This document shows, in pieces, positions 1-6,009 of a stretch of DNA of 8,665 nt. Location: the NCBI GenBank assembly GCA_021851985.1, contig JAJZOS010000030.1, positions 1 through 8,665 of the forward strand. The letters are read 5' to 3'. The translations under genes and the position numbers were made by a program. The notes beneath the pieces were generated by a model. That model was not told the origin of the DNA and searched no databases. It worked only from the letters and a program-made list of their open reading frames with translations. This DNA comes from Microcaldota archaeon. GTDB lineage: Archaea > Micrarchaeota > Micrarchaeia > Micrarchaeales > CABMGC01. Positions within the stretch are counted from its first letter, which is position 1. Each line of letters begins with the position of its first letter.

Positions 1-31
1 AATATCATCAAAAAGAATAAAAGAAAAAATA
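1..31 (+). repeat. 31-nt inverted repeat, left arm, with a MazF C-terminal fragment
   Basis: Bases 1-31 are the exact reverse complement of 289-319, which lie inside the leftward mazF gene; base 32 breaks the match. Read rightward in frame 2, this arm encodes ISSKRIKEKI, identical to residues 80-89 of the complete MazF below. The frame then runs on for ten unrelated residues to a TGA at 62-64. The match begins at the very first base, so its true left end is unknown. It could be the tail of a second, inverted MazF copy, or an inverted chimera at a contig end. Confidence 0.85.
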
Positions 32-50
32 TTTATGGAACAAAGGAGGT

Positions 51-218
51 GTGAAGGGCTATGAGGCCCAGACTTCCGCAAGGGAGGATTCTATTAGAGA
101 TAACTCTAGAAAATTTAAGTTACATGGAATTGAAACGGCTTGGGTCTGTAATAATCCGTTAGTTATAGAAAATATCAAGGTAGAAGTAGACGATATTTAT
201 GAATATAGTGTGATATAA
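51..218 (+). CDS. possible small or remnant ORF, 55 aa, function unknown
   Basis: A GTG-started frame of 55 codons ends at TAA 216-218. The frame is open back to a TAA at 18-20 but offers no earlier good start. The product is not recognised. Its second half (…NPLVIENIKVEVDDIYEYSVI) has a protein-like mix of hydrophobic and acidic residues, so it may be the C-terminal end of a gene whose front was lost at the inverted-repeat junction. A strong Shine-Dalgarno match, GGAGGTG at 45-51, is correctly spaced not for this GTG but for an ATG at 61, which opens a competing 33-aa frame (61-162, MRPRLPQGRILLEI…). No domain supports either reading, and I rank both low. Confidence 0.22.
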   Translation: MKGYEAQTSAREDSIRDNSRKFKLHGIETAWVCNNPLVIENIKVEVDDIYEYSVI

Positions 219-222
219 TTTA

Positions 223-552
223 TTACATTGATAATATGGCCTTTATTGTTGCTTTGATCTTGTTCATTTGATATTCATCTATTTTACCTATTTTTTCTTT
301 TATTCTTTTTGATGATATTGTTCTTATATGAAAAATTAATGCAATGCTGTCGCTTTTGAGATTCGTTGAATCTGTCTTATTAATTTGCATGGTGTATGGT
401 AAATTTATGTGTTTGAGAACAGTTGTAAGAGGAACAATAACACATAAATCTAATTCTGAGATAGATTTAATTACTATTACTGGTCGTATCCCACCCTGCT
501 CATGACCCGTAGGTGGATTAAGATCAGCATAGTAAATGCCATACTCGTCCAT
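223..552 (-). CDS. mazF: MazF/PemK-family endoribonuclease toxin
   Basis: The product is 109 aa, the usual MazF length. MazF/PemK toxins are small dimeric ribonucleases that cut mRNA at short sequences and are held inactive by a partner antitoxin. Visible family features are an N-terminal strand IYYADLNPP (6-14), the signature GHEQGGIRPVIVI (16-28) with the conserved Arg23, PLTT (41-44), LKSDSIAL (65-72) and HIRTISSKRI (75-84). The ATG at 552 is 8 nt after the stop of the upstream gene, so it is the third gene of a leftward operon; I see no good ribosome binding site, so translational coupling is likely. No MazE-like AbrB-fold antitoxin is present; the neighbour upstream is the candidate antitoxin instead. 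Bases 289-319 of the gene recur inverted at 1-31. Confidence 0.9.
   Translation of the reverse strand: MDEYGIYYADLNPPTGHEQGGIRPVIVIKSISELDLCVIVPLTTVLKHINLPYTMQINKTDSTNLKSDSIALIFHIRTISSKRIKEKIGKIDEYQMNKIKATIKAILSM
289..319 (-). repeat. 31-nt inverted repeat, right arm (inside mazF)
   Basis: This is the partner of bases 1-31 and lies in the 3' part of the mazF gene, coding for the stretch around SSKRIKEKI. The two arms are separated by 257 bases. Perfect identity over 31 bases of ordinary coding sequence is not expected by chance, so a recent duplication or an assembly join is implied. Confidence 0.85.
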
Positions 553-560
553 TTTATCAG

Positions 561-1127
561 TTATTGGGCAAATTTATTCAGTTCAGCATCTGACACTGCA
601 TCAAGCAACTCCATTTCCGTATTTATCGAGTTCATCTGTGCATCCCTGTCTTTCTCATCCAAAAGTAATGTCTTTAGAATATTGCTCCCTTGCCATATTG
701 CTTCTGTAGAAAGATGAGGTTTTCTTACATGAAGCTCCTTTTCGGCCTCCTCATAGCTGCCTGTCCTTTTTAATAGAAAGAGCAAACTAGCAACTATTTC
801 TAGGGTATCTGCATCAAGTGAGTCTTTCATCACATTCTTTATCTTGTTTATCCATGCCACTTCCTTTTCGTTTAGCCTATAGTCTGATTCTGTTTGAAAC
901 TCTCTTTTGTGTGAAAAGTAACCTACAGTCAAATCGTGTGAATATGGACCTTTAATATTAAATTTAAAATCCGCCGTTATTGGACTGCCAATTAAACTCC
1001 ACATGAGATAAGCTACTTTTTGTGCTACAACCCTATCATTATAGTTTTTTTCTATATCTAACTTTTTAATGCCAAGCTTATCTAGATATGCAACCAGCCT
1101 AACAATTTCATCCTTTTTTATTTCCAT
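561..1127 (-). CDS. Panacea/YwgA-like protein, candidate antitoxin
   Basis: The product is 188 aa from the ATG at 1127. A TTG at 1145 would add six residues but has less support. The core QKVAYLMWSLIG (36-47) followed by FNIKGPYSHDLTVGYF (56-71) is the helix plus GPYS signature of the YwgA and Panacea (DUF4065/SocA-like) families. Further matches are LEIVASLLFLL (109-119) and a late VRKPHLS (134-140). Panacea domains are established as antitoxins for many unrelated toxins; YwgA-like proteins are mostly uncharacterised. The gene overlaps the end of the winged-helix gene by 20 nt and ends 8 nt before mazF, so the three are almost certainly co-transcribed. That position between regulator and toxin is why I infer an antitoxin role. 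Family membership is fairly secure; the function is inference. Confidence 0.65.
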   Translation of the reverse strand: MEIKKDEIVRLVAYLDKLGIKKLDIEKNYNDRVVAQKVAYLMWSLIGSPITADFKFNIKGPYSHDLTVGYFSHKREFQTESDYRLNEKEVAWINKIKNVMKDSLDADTLEIVASLLFLLKRTGSYEEAEKELHVRKPHLSTEAIWQGSNILKTLLLDEKDRDAQMNSINTEMELLDAVSDAELNKFAQ

Positions 1128-1455
1128 TTCTATCAACCAAATCAATCATAATACTTAGCCATTTATGTAATTCCAAGAATGCGTTTTTGCCTTGCTGGGT
1201 TATGTAATATGCCGTTTTGCGTTCGTCTTCAACTGTATCTTCTCGTATGTAACCGTATAATTTGAGCCAAAGTAAATTTGGACTCAGTGAACCTTCAGGT
1301 ATTCCAATTTTCCTAGTATCTTTAAGATCATCATATGAAATGCCATCTTGATCAAAGTAATAAAGGGTATGCAATATCAAAAAGCGCGAATAGAATAGTA
1401 ACCGAGTATACTTCTTTTCCAATGGCGGCATTATGTCTAAACCACTAATGGCCAT
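1108..1455 (-). CDS. winged helix-turn-helix transcriptional regulator
   Basis: The product is 115 aa. A helix FYSRFLILHTLYYF (21-34) is followed by the short helix YDDLKDTRKI (41-50), a probable recognition helix in GSLSPNLLWLKLYGYI (55-70), and a wing of charged residues ending in KTAYYITQQGK (80-90). This is the layout of MarR/PadR/ArsR-type winged-helix regulators, in which LxxLxxxGYI…YxITxxG is typical. A C-terminal helix (91-108) could dimerise. It is the first gene of the leftward operon. The ATG at 1455 lies about 26 nt from a TATA box (1478-1485), suggesting a leaderless mRNA. It most likely represses its own operon, as is common for toxin-antitoxin loci; that role is inferred from position. 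Confidence 0.75.
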   Translation of the reverse strand: MAISGLDIMPPLEKKYTRLLFYSRFLILHTLYYFDQDGISYDDLKDTRKIGIPEGSLSPNLLWLKLYGYIREDTVEDERKTAYYITQQGKNAFLELHKWLSIMIDLVDRNGNKKG

Positions 1456-1477
1456 GTTAAACCCTCGTTGCTTAAGC

Positions 1478-1485
1478 TTATAAAT
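1478..1485 (-). promoter_or_regulatory. TATA box for the winged-helix/MazF operon
   Basis: On the minus strand this reads ATTTATAA, preceded by the purine-rich CAAAAG, like an archaeal BRE plus TATA box. Its centre is about 26 nt upstream of the ATG at 1455, so transcription would begin at or next to the start codon. Confidence 0.55.
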
Positions 1486-1548
1486 CTTTTGAATACTGCT
1501 TCTTTGATTCTCTACTGCGTGATATTCTATTTCAATAAATATATATAG

Positions 1549-1598
1549 TACAAAAGATATAAATAACTTTCTATTTTACAATATAGTAGTGTTTTGTA
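1549..1598. promoter_or_regulatory. dispersed dyad TACAAAA…TTTTGTA in divergent promoter region
   Basis: TACAAAA at 1549-1555 and TTTTGTA at 1592-1598 are perfect inverted partners 36 nt apart. A shorter partner, TACAA at 1577-1581, faces the same right arm. They lie in the very A/T-rich stretch between the leftward toxin operon and the rightward nuclease gene, so they could be operator half-sites for the winged-helix protein. Chance in A/T-rich DNA is a real alternative. Confidence 0.25.
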
Positions 1599-1604
1599 TA
1601 TAGA

Positions 1605-1614
1605 TTTAAATATA
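1605..1614 (+). promoter_or_regulatory. TATA box for the GIY-YIG gene
   Basis: TTTAAATATA lies about 40 nt before the ATG at 1649. A start near 1634 would leave a short leader holding GGAG at 1636-1639, spaced 9 nt from that ATG. Confidence 0.45.
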
Positions 1615-1648
1615 AGAATGTTAATGATAATGTTTGGAGTTGATAAAA

Positions 1649-1909
1649 ATGAGAAAATCATTCAACAGGGAAAACATAGGGAATGTGCGTGGAGGACCAG
1701 GAGTATATAAGCTATATGAAAAGAATGCCAAAAAGCCAACGTATATAGGGGAAACAAACAATCTGCCACGCAGGTTGATGGAGCATAAGAATGCCGAACG
1801 GTATCATTCTTTTGAAGTAGAACATACCGCTTCTCATGGAGAAGCAATACGAAAAGAGAAAAGACTGATAAGGCGCCACGAATCGCGAAGGAACATAGCT
1901 TACGCTTAA
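1649..1909 (+). CDS. small stand-alone GIY-YIG nuclease domain protein
   Basis: The product is 86 aa and consists of little more than one GIY-YIG nuclease domain, the fold used by UvrC and homing endonucleases and found in small proteins of the YhbQ type. The signature appears as GVY (18-20) and YIG (32-34). It is followed by the conserved ETNNLPRRLMEH (35-46), with Arg41 or Arg42 as the catalytic arginine. Glu70 in RKEKRLI is in the position of the metal-binding glutamate, and Asn82 matches the family's closing Asn. All catalytic positions therefore seem present. I chose the ATG at 1649 over an in-frame TTG at 1634 because GGAG at 1636-1639 serves it well. No DNA-binding domain is attached. 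The broken AbiEi-like gene begins 15 nt downstream in the same direction. The substrate cannot be told from sequence. Confidence 0.85.
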   Translation: MRKSFNRENIGNVRGGPGVYKLYEKNAKKPTYIGETNNLPRRLMEHKNAERYHSFEVEHTASHGEAIRKEKRLIRRHESRRNIAYA

Positions 1910-1924
1910 CACAAATGTGATAGG

Positions 1925-2311
1925 ATGGCAAACCCTGACTACGCATACATAATGCTTAACCACCTTATGTGAAGGAATGAAATACGTCGCATAACAAGAG
2001 GTGAGTATACGTTTCAGGAAGACATACCAGTCGTTGGTTTTGCCTTCAGCCCGTTCTATTACGGGCTTGAAGACGCACTTACCATAAAAGGCATTTAGGA
2101 CCGATGAACTTGTTAAACGCGGTGACTTCTGGATACCGGTATCTGATTTCGAAAAAACGCTAACAGACTTTATATACTTCAGACGCTATTTGAACAAAGA
2201 TACTATGACAAATATTGCATCACTGATAAATACAAAAAACTTAAACGATATCTTACAGTTTATGACACGAAATTGGCAGATAAAGCAATGCATATGATAG
2301 GGAAGATATAA
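1925..2311 (+). pseudogene. decayed AbiEi-like antitoxin/transcriptional regulator
   Basis: No single frame is open, but three pieces read in order as one AbiEi-type protein. Piece 1, from ATG 1925, gives MANPDYAYIMLNHLM, then a TGA at 1970-1972. It continues in the same frame as RNEIRRITRGEYTFQED and FAFSPFYYGLEDAL up to TAG 2096-2098. Piece 2, one frame over (about 2097-2220), gives FWIPVSDFEKTLTDFIYF, matching the family's SxxEKTLxD signature. Piece 3, back in the first frame (about 2222-2311), gives KLKRYLTVYDTKLADKAM and ends at TAA 2309. Compared with intact relatives as I know them, tens of residues seem missing between pieces 1 and 2. AbiEi proteins are winged-helix antitoxins paired with AbiEii nucleotidyltransferase toxins, or act as stand-alone regulators in archaea; no AbiEii partner is visible. 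This accounts for the 409-nt gap between neighbouring genes. Confidence 0.7.
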
Positions 2312-2318
2312 TTGGAGC

Positions 2319-2591
2319 TTAGTCCTTCACATTGAAATCAATAAGTTTTTCTGCGCTTTCTTCATTTGTTTTTTCTATGTTGAGAACTTGTATACCATGC
2401 TTTATGGTTACATAAAGAAGCTTCTCGAATTCATTAAGTGCAGCCTCTTCCGCTTCAGCAACAACAAGGACAGAACCATCATCCAAATTTTGCACGTATC
2501 CTGCAATCTTCAATTTATTGGCAATGCGCTTTACATAATATCTATAGCCGACTCCCTGAACGAATCCGTGGACTTTGAATGCGACTCTCAT
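2319..2591 (-). CDS. acyP: acylphosphatase
   Basis: The product is 90 aa, the standard acylphosphatase length. These enzymes hydrolyse carboxyl-phosphate bonds such as those of acetyl phosphate, carbamoyl phosphate and 1,3-bisphosphoglycerate. Both family signatures are intact: [13 protein letters not shown] (8-20), with catalytic Arg17, and [11 protein letters not shown] (31-41), with catalytic Asn35. The start ATG shares one base with the stop of the phosphoribosyltransferase gene (TAATG), so translation is probably coupled and this is the last gene of the leftward operon. The partner genes handle phosphorylated sugars, which fits a role clearing acyl phosphates such as the glycolytic one, but the in vivo substrate of acylphosphatases is generally unsettled. 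Confidence 0.95.
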   Translation of the reverse strand: MRVAFKVHGFVQGVGYRYYVKRIANKLKIAGYVQNLDDGSVLVVAEAEEAALNEFEKLLYVTIKHGIQVLNIEKTNEESAEKLIDFNVKD

Positions 2592-3097
2592 TACTTCAAC
2601 TTTTTCCTGAATTCATTCTCTTCATACTCGAATATTATCCACTTTTCATTGGATATTTCTCTTGCATAGAAATCCGGCTTTACTATGGATCTGGACTTGT
2701 AGAATAGAGTGCATGTCATAATATCAAATTTTTTTGAGCGGCCCATGGCGTTTGAAACGGCCTGCAGGGTTTTTCCAGTGTCTGCAACATCATCCACAAT
2801 AAGCACATACCCGCCCAATTTAGCAAGCCGTGGCATTTCGCCTATAGATACCTTTGCAGACCTTTCATTTATACCGGTATAATAATTCGCATTTATGCCT
2901 GAAACATTTTTTACGCCCAGCATGTCGCTGAGCAACCTAGCCACAACCATACCTCCCCTTTCTATATAAACTATTGAGCTTGGCCTTCCGGATCTTTTCA
3001 TTATGTCCTTGGATAGCCCATAAGAATATGATTTTACCTGGTTGAGGCTTACTCTAACAAATTTTCTGTTGGATATAAATGTGTCTATAATATCCAT
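2591..3097 (-). CDS. purine-type phosphoribosyltransferase (COG2236-like)
   Basis: The product is 168 aa. The PRPP-binding motif [15 protein letters not shown] (97-111) with the paired Asp102-Asp103 is clear. [20 protein letters not shown] (42-61) matches the N-terminal loop region of type I phosphoribosyltransferases. The C-terminal KWIIFEYEE (152-160) resembles the WxxFPWE ending of COG2236 proteins, which include archaeal hypoxanthine/xanthine-guanine phosphoribosyltransferases. Such enzymes join a free purine base to PRPP to make the nucleotide, with base specificity set by the hood region, which I cannot decide here. The start is 2 nt after the RpiB-like stop, with GAGTG just upstream of the ATG. 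Next to an isomerase family that can make ribose 5-phosphate, a salvage role is coherent. Confidence 0.85.
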   Translation of the reverse strand: MDIIDTFISNRKFVRVSLNQVKSYSYGLSKDIMKRSGRPSSIVYIERGGMVVARLLSDMLGVKNVSGINANYYTGINERSAKVSIGEMPRLAKLGGYVLIVDDVADTGKTLQAVSNAMGRSKKFDIMTCTLFYKSRSIVKPDFYAREISNEKWIIFEYEENEFRKKLK

Positions 3098-3099
3098 GG

Positions 3100-3552
3100 C
3101 TACACTCGTATTATACCGCTCTCTATTTCATTTAGCTTTTTTATATTGCGCTCGTTGTAGGCGTCCTTCTTAAATTTCTCCCTGAACCATGCATCTATTA
3201 TCTCATCTGCAATTGGATCCGAAGTAAGCCTGATGCTCATTACAAGTATGTTTGCATTATTCCATCTCCTTGCTCCGCTTGCTTCCTCAGAATCTGTGCA
3301 CAATGCAGCACGAATGCCATTAACCTTATTCGCGGCTATGCATGCCCCAGTTCCTGTCCAACAGAAAAGTATGCCACTATCACATCTTCCTGACGCAACA
3401 GCCTTTGCAAGCTGAACGCTTGCATCTACCCATTCGGTGCTCTTGCCCGATATCGAGCCAAACTTGATTACCCTATGTCCCTTTTTCCTGACATATCTTA
3501 CAACATGCTCTGTGAGGCTGTTTGATTCATCTGATGATATCCCAATCCTCAT
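3100..3552 (-). CDS. rpiB: RpiB/LacA/LacB-family sugar-phosphate isomerase, CWTGTG subtype
   Basis: The product is 150 aa. RpiB enzymes interconvert ribose 5-phosphate and ribulose 5-phosphate; LacAB act on galactose 6-phosphate. The family core is present: GILFCWTGTGACIAANKVNG (60-79) with the catalytic Cys64, GIRAALC (79-85), and ARRWNNANILVMSIRLTS (94-111). Two positions differ from E. coli RpiB. The N-terminal D-H pair is D8-E9, and the active-site His of the ARxHN motif is Trp97. Those changes and the C-terminal tail NERNIKKLNEIE (133-144) are shared, as I recall, with a subfamily common in Actinobacteria and Chloroflexi, so this is a subtype and not a decayed gene. Its exact substrate is uncertain. 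It is second in the operon, 37 nt after tpiA and 2 nt before the phosphoribosyltransferase gene. Confidence 0.85.
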   Translation of the reverse strand: MRIGISSDESNSLTEHVVRYVRKKGHRVIKFGSISGKSTEWVDASVQLAKAVASGRCDSGILFCWTGTGACIAANKVNGIRAALCTDSEEASGARRWNNANILVMSIRLTSDPIADEIIDAWFREKFKKDAYNERNIKKLNEIESGIIRV

Positions 3553-3568
3553 TCAAATGCACTCTTTA

Positions 3569-3578
3569 TTTTATAAAA
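3569..3578 (-). promoter_or_regulatory. possible internal TATA box before the RpiB-like gene
   Basis: TTTTATAAAA lies in the 37-nt gap after tpiA. Its centre is about 22 nt before the ATG at 3552, the spacing expected for a leaderless archaeal transcript. It could let the last three genes be expressed apart from tpiA. Confidence 0.35.
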
Positions 3579-3589
3579 CAGCATGTATT

Positions 3590-4342
3590 TTACATTTTGT
3601 TTGTAGGTATGGCCTTCAGTTCCTTTTTTATGCTTTCAAGCGATTCTTTCTCGGTGGACGCCTTTCCTATAAGCACGCCGTCAATATAGCTGCTCGATAA
3701 ATATTCGGAAATGTTTTTGGAGTCCACGCTTCCCCCGTACAGGAATTTATATTTCATGGATTTTGGCACAATATCGGTTATCAGAGACGCAATATGCTCC
3801 ACATATCCTACCTTGCAGTTTGACGATCCCTTATTTGAGCTTATTGCCCACACGGGTTCGTATGCCAATACCATATAATCGGGCTTGATCTTGTTTACTG
3901 CTGAAAGCTGCTTGCGTACGACGTTTTCGGTATTGCCTCCGGACTTCTCTTCGAAGGTCTCTCCAAAGCAGAGGACAGGGATTACGTTGTTTTTTATGCA
4001 TAGTTCAAGTTTATGGCTTATCAACGCGTCAGTTTCGCCAGGCATATCGCCATTTGGGCGCCTTACCTCAGAATGGCCTATAACGGAATACTCGCATCCA
4101 AGGGATTTTAGATCCTTTATCAATACGCTTCCGGTATGCGCACCGTAATCGGCTACAGGACTGAAATTCTGGGCGCAAAGGTGTAAATTCATCTTTTGAT
4201 TTATTGATAGTGAATAAAGTGAAAGGAGAGGCGGGGCTACCACAATTTCATACTCTGCCGGAAAGCCACCCATATATTTTACCAAGTCTATGGATTCAGA
4301 AACGCTCTTGTAAGACTTCAGATTCAGCAATATAATCTTCAC
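3590..4342 (-). CDS. tpiA: triosephosphate isomerase
   Basis: The product is 250 aa. It interconverts dihydroxyacetone phosphate and glyceraldehyde 3-phosphate in glycolysis and gluconeogenesis, in the cytosol. Visible catalytic features are N7 and K9 in LLNLK, GAHTGSV (67-73), VIGHSEVRR (87-95) with the electrophile His90, VLCFGE (123-128), AYEPVWAI (160-167) with the base Glu161, and LYGGSV (201-206). The 250-aa length and YEPVWAI are bacterial/eukaryal traits (archaeal enzymes are nearer 225 aa with an EPPELIGTG loop), whereas GAHTG is more archaeal-like. The mobile loop 6 reads AISSNKGS where AIGTGK is usual. Translation starts at GTG 4342; an ATG is absent, and GGTGG lies a few bases upstream. 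It is first gene of the four-gene leftward operon, divergent from glnA. Confidence 0.93.
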   Translation of the reverse strand: MKIILLNLKSYKSVSESIDLVKYMGGFPAEYEIVVAPPLLSLYSLSINQKMNLHLCAQNFSPVADYGAHTGSVLIKDLKSLGCEYSVIGHSEVRRPNGDMPGETDALISHKLELCIKNNVIPVLCFGETFEEKSGGNTENVVRKQLSAVNKIKPDYMVLAYEPVWAISSNKGSSNCKVGYVEHIASLITDIVPKSMKYKFLYGGSVDSKNISEYLSSSYIDGVLIGKASTEKESLESIKKELKAIPTNKM

Positions 4343-4433
4343 AGGCCCACCGCGGAAACAAATTATTCAAATATTTAGGAAATTATAGATTATTAGACTT
4401 TACTGGATGCATGCTGTACTTGAAATATCATGG

Positions 4434-4487
4434 TTTATAATCCTTTAATCGCATATATTTTGTGTAAAATTTTGAAAATTCGGTGAT
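4434..4487 (+). promoter_or_regulatory. glnA TATA box and Shine-Dalgarno site
   Basis: TTTATAAT at 4434-4441 is a good archaeal TATA match and would place transcription start near 4463. GGTGAT at 4482-4487, 3 nt before the ATG at 4491, matches the anti-Shine-Dalgarno end of archaeal 16S rRNA and supports that start codon. Confidence 0.55.
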
Positions 4488-4490
4488 TAG

Positions 4491-5912
4491 ATGGCAGAAA
4501 AGGATAATATGGACAAGGCCATAAGCATGCTTAAATCAGGCAAAGTGAAGTGGGTAGACCTGCAGTTTACGGACCTTTTAGGAAAGCTGCACCACATAAC
4601 AATACCGGCAAAGCATTTTACCAAGGACTCTTTTTACGAGGGATTCGGAAAGCTTGACGGCAGCAGCATAAAGGGATTCACAGAGATATACGAAAGCGAC
4701 ATGGTGCTTTTTCCAATACCTGAATCTATAACACAGATACCGTGGTCTCCAGGCACTGCCAGGATGCTTGCAAAGGTGCACAGGGGAGCAGGAGCTGGCA
4801 GGTTTGAAAGGGATCCTAGAGGAATAGCAGAAAGGGCGGAGGAGTACCAGAATGAGCTTGGATACAGGAGCTACTACGGACCAGAGCCTGAATTCTTCAT
4901 ATTTGATTCGGTAAACCTTGATGTTTCACAGCCTAGTTCTGGGATAGGGTATAAGATCCACTCGCGCGAGGCGCCCTGGGAGAACTCCGGCACATTTGCC
5001 ATAAGGCACAAGGAGGGATATTATCCTGCAGAACCAGTGGACCAGCTTGGGGAGATAAGAAAGGAGATGGCAGGAATGCTTATAGACAATTTCGGGTTTG
5101 AGATAGAGGCTACGCACCACGAGGTTGCAACTGCAGGCCAGAGCGAGATGAACTTCAAATACTCTACCCTTGTGGACACCGCGGACAAGCTGCAGACGCT
5201 CAAGTATGTTGTAAAGAACGTTGCCTATGCGCACGGAATGCTCGCAACATTCATGCCAAAGCCGTTTTATGGGGACAATGGCACGGGCATGCACACGCAT
5301 TTCAGCCTGTGGACGCTTAAGGGAAAGAACGTCATGTACGATGCAGGCGACAAATACGCAGAGATAAGCAAGGAAGGCAGATATGCGATAGGCGGGCTGC
5401 TGAAGCATGCACGGGCCCTGTCCGCAATAGTCTCCCCCACAGTAAATAGCTACCACAGGCTAATTCCAGGATACGAAGCCCCAGTATATCTTGCATGGAG
5501 CAAATCCAACAGGAGCGCAGTTGTAAGGGTCCCTACATATTACAAGGGCATTGAAAAGGCAAAGAGGCTTGAATACAGGGCGCCTGACCCGACATGCAAT
5601 CCTTATCTTGCATTTTCGGCAATACTTATGGCGGGGCTGGATGGTATAAAGAAGAAAATCGACCCGGGTGCGCCGGTAGTGGATGAGAACATATGGCATA
5701 TGAGCGCGGCAAAGAGAAAGGAGCTGAAGATAGATGAGATACCGCGAAGCCTTGATGAAGCCCTTGACGAGCTTGAAACTGATGACGAGTTCCTAAAACC
5801 AGTATTCAGCAAGGGAATCATTCAATCATACATTGATATAAAGAGGGATGAATGCCGCATGCTTGCGTCATACCCCCACCCTATGGAGGTATATCATTAT
5901 CTTGACGGCTGA
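4491..5912 (+). CDS. glnA: glutamine synthetase, type I
   Basis: The product is 473 aa, full length. It makes glutamine from glutamate, ammonia and ATP as a cytosolic dodecamer. The N-terminal beta-grasp domain carries [14 protein letters not shown] (22-35) and DGSSIKGF (56-63). The catalytic domain carries metal ligands E132 and E134 (GPEPEFF), E211 and E219 ([12 protein letters not shown]), and H268 ([11 protein letters not shown]). It also has [10 protein letters not shown] (322-331), the ATP/phosphate site [13 protein letters not shown] (336-348) and [15 protein letters not shown] (361-375). The adenylylation-site tyrosine of enterobacterial GlnA is replaced: the matching segment is ENIWHMS (399-405), with Trp402. 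AMP-tagging control is therefore unlikely. Regulation by GlnR, PII or feedback cannot be judged from this window. The gene is divergent from tpiA and convergent with aspS, and is probably monocistronic. Confidence 0.97.
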   Translation: MAEKDNMDKAISMLKSGKVKWVDLQFTDLLGKLHHITIPAKHFTKDSFYEGFGKLDGSSIKGFTEIYESDMVLFPIPESITQIPWSPGTARMLAKVHRGAGAGRFERDPRGIAERAEEYQNELGYRSYYGPEPEFFIFDSVNLDVSQPSSGIGYKIHSREAPWENSGTFAIRHKEGYYPAEPVDQLGEIRKEMAGMLIDNFGFEIEATHHEVATAGQSEMNFKYSTLVDTADKLQTLKYVVKNVAYAHGMLATFMPKPFYGDNGTGMHTHFSLWTLKGKNVMYDAGDKYAEISKEGRYAIGGLLKHARALSAIVSPTVNSYHRLIPGYEAPVYLAWSKSNRSAVVRVPTYYKGIEKAKRLEYRAPDPTCNPYLAFSAILMAGLDGIKKKIDPGAPVVDENIWHMSAAKRKELKIDEIPRSLDEALDELETDDEFLKPVFSKGIIQSYIDIKRDECRMLASYPHPMEVYHYLDG

Positions 5913-6009
5913 CTGCTGCAGGCTGCGCTTTACTGATGGAATTGAACCCGGAAGATTGCCTTGCCATCACAATGATAGAGTTATTGTATCCGAACTCCCG
6001 TATCTTTCT

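Noticed and set aside
1662..1963. Two minus-strand frames opposite the GIY-YIG gene
   Set aside because: They have no start context or recognisable motif, and the plus-strand frame carries the full nuclease signature.
1..2311. Insertion sequence or prophage
   Set aside because: No transposase, integrase, terminal repeats with target duplication or phage structural gene is visible; only toxin-type and nuclease genes and the single 31-nt inverted repeat.
4926..5456. 176-codon minus-strand frame inside glnA
   Set aside because: It is a shadow of glnA, whose catalytic motifs are complete in the plus frame.
5938..5949. tRNA T-arm-like string, GGGTTCAATTCC on the minus strand
   Set aside because: The T stem pairs only over two or three bases, and no matching acceptor or anticodon arm could be found around it.
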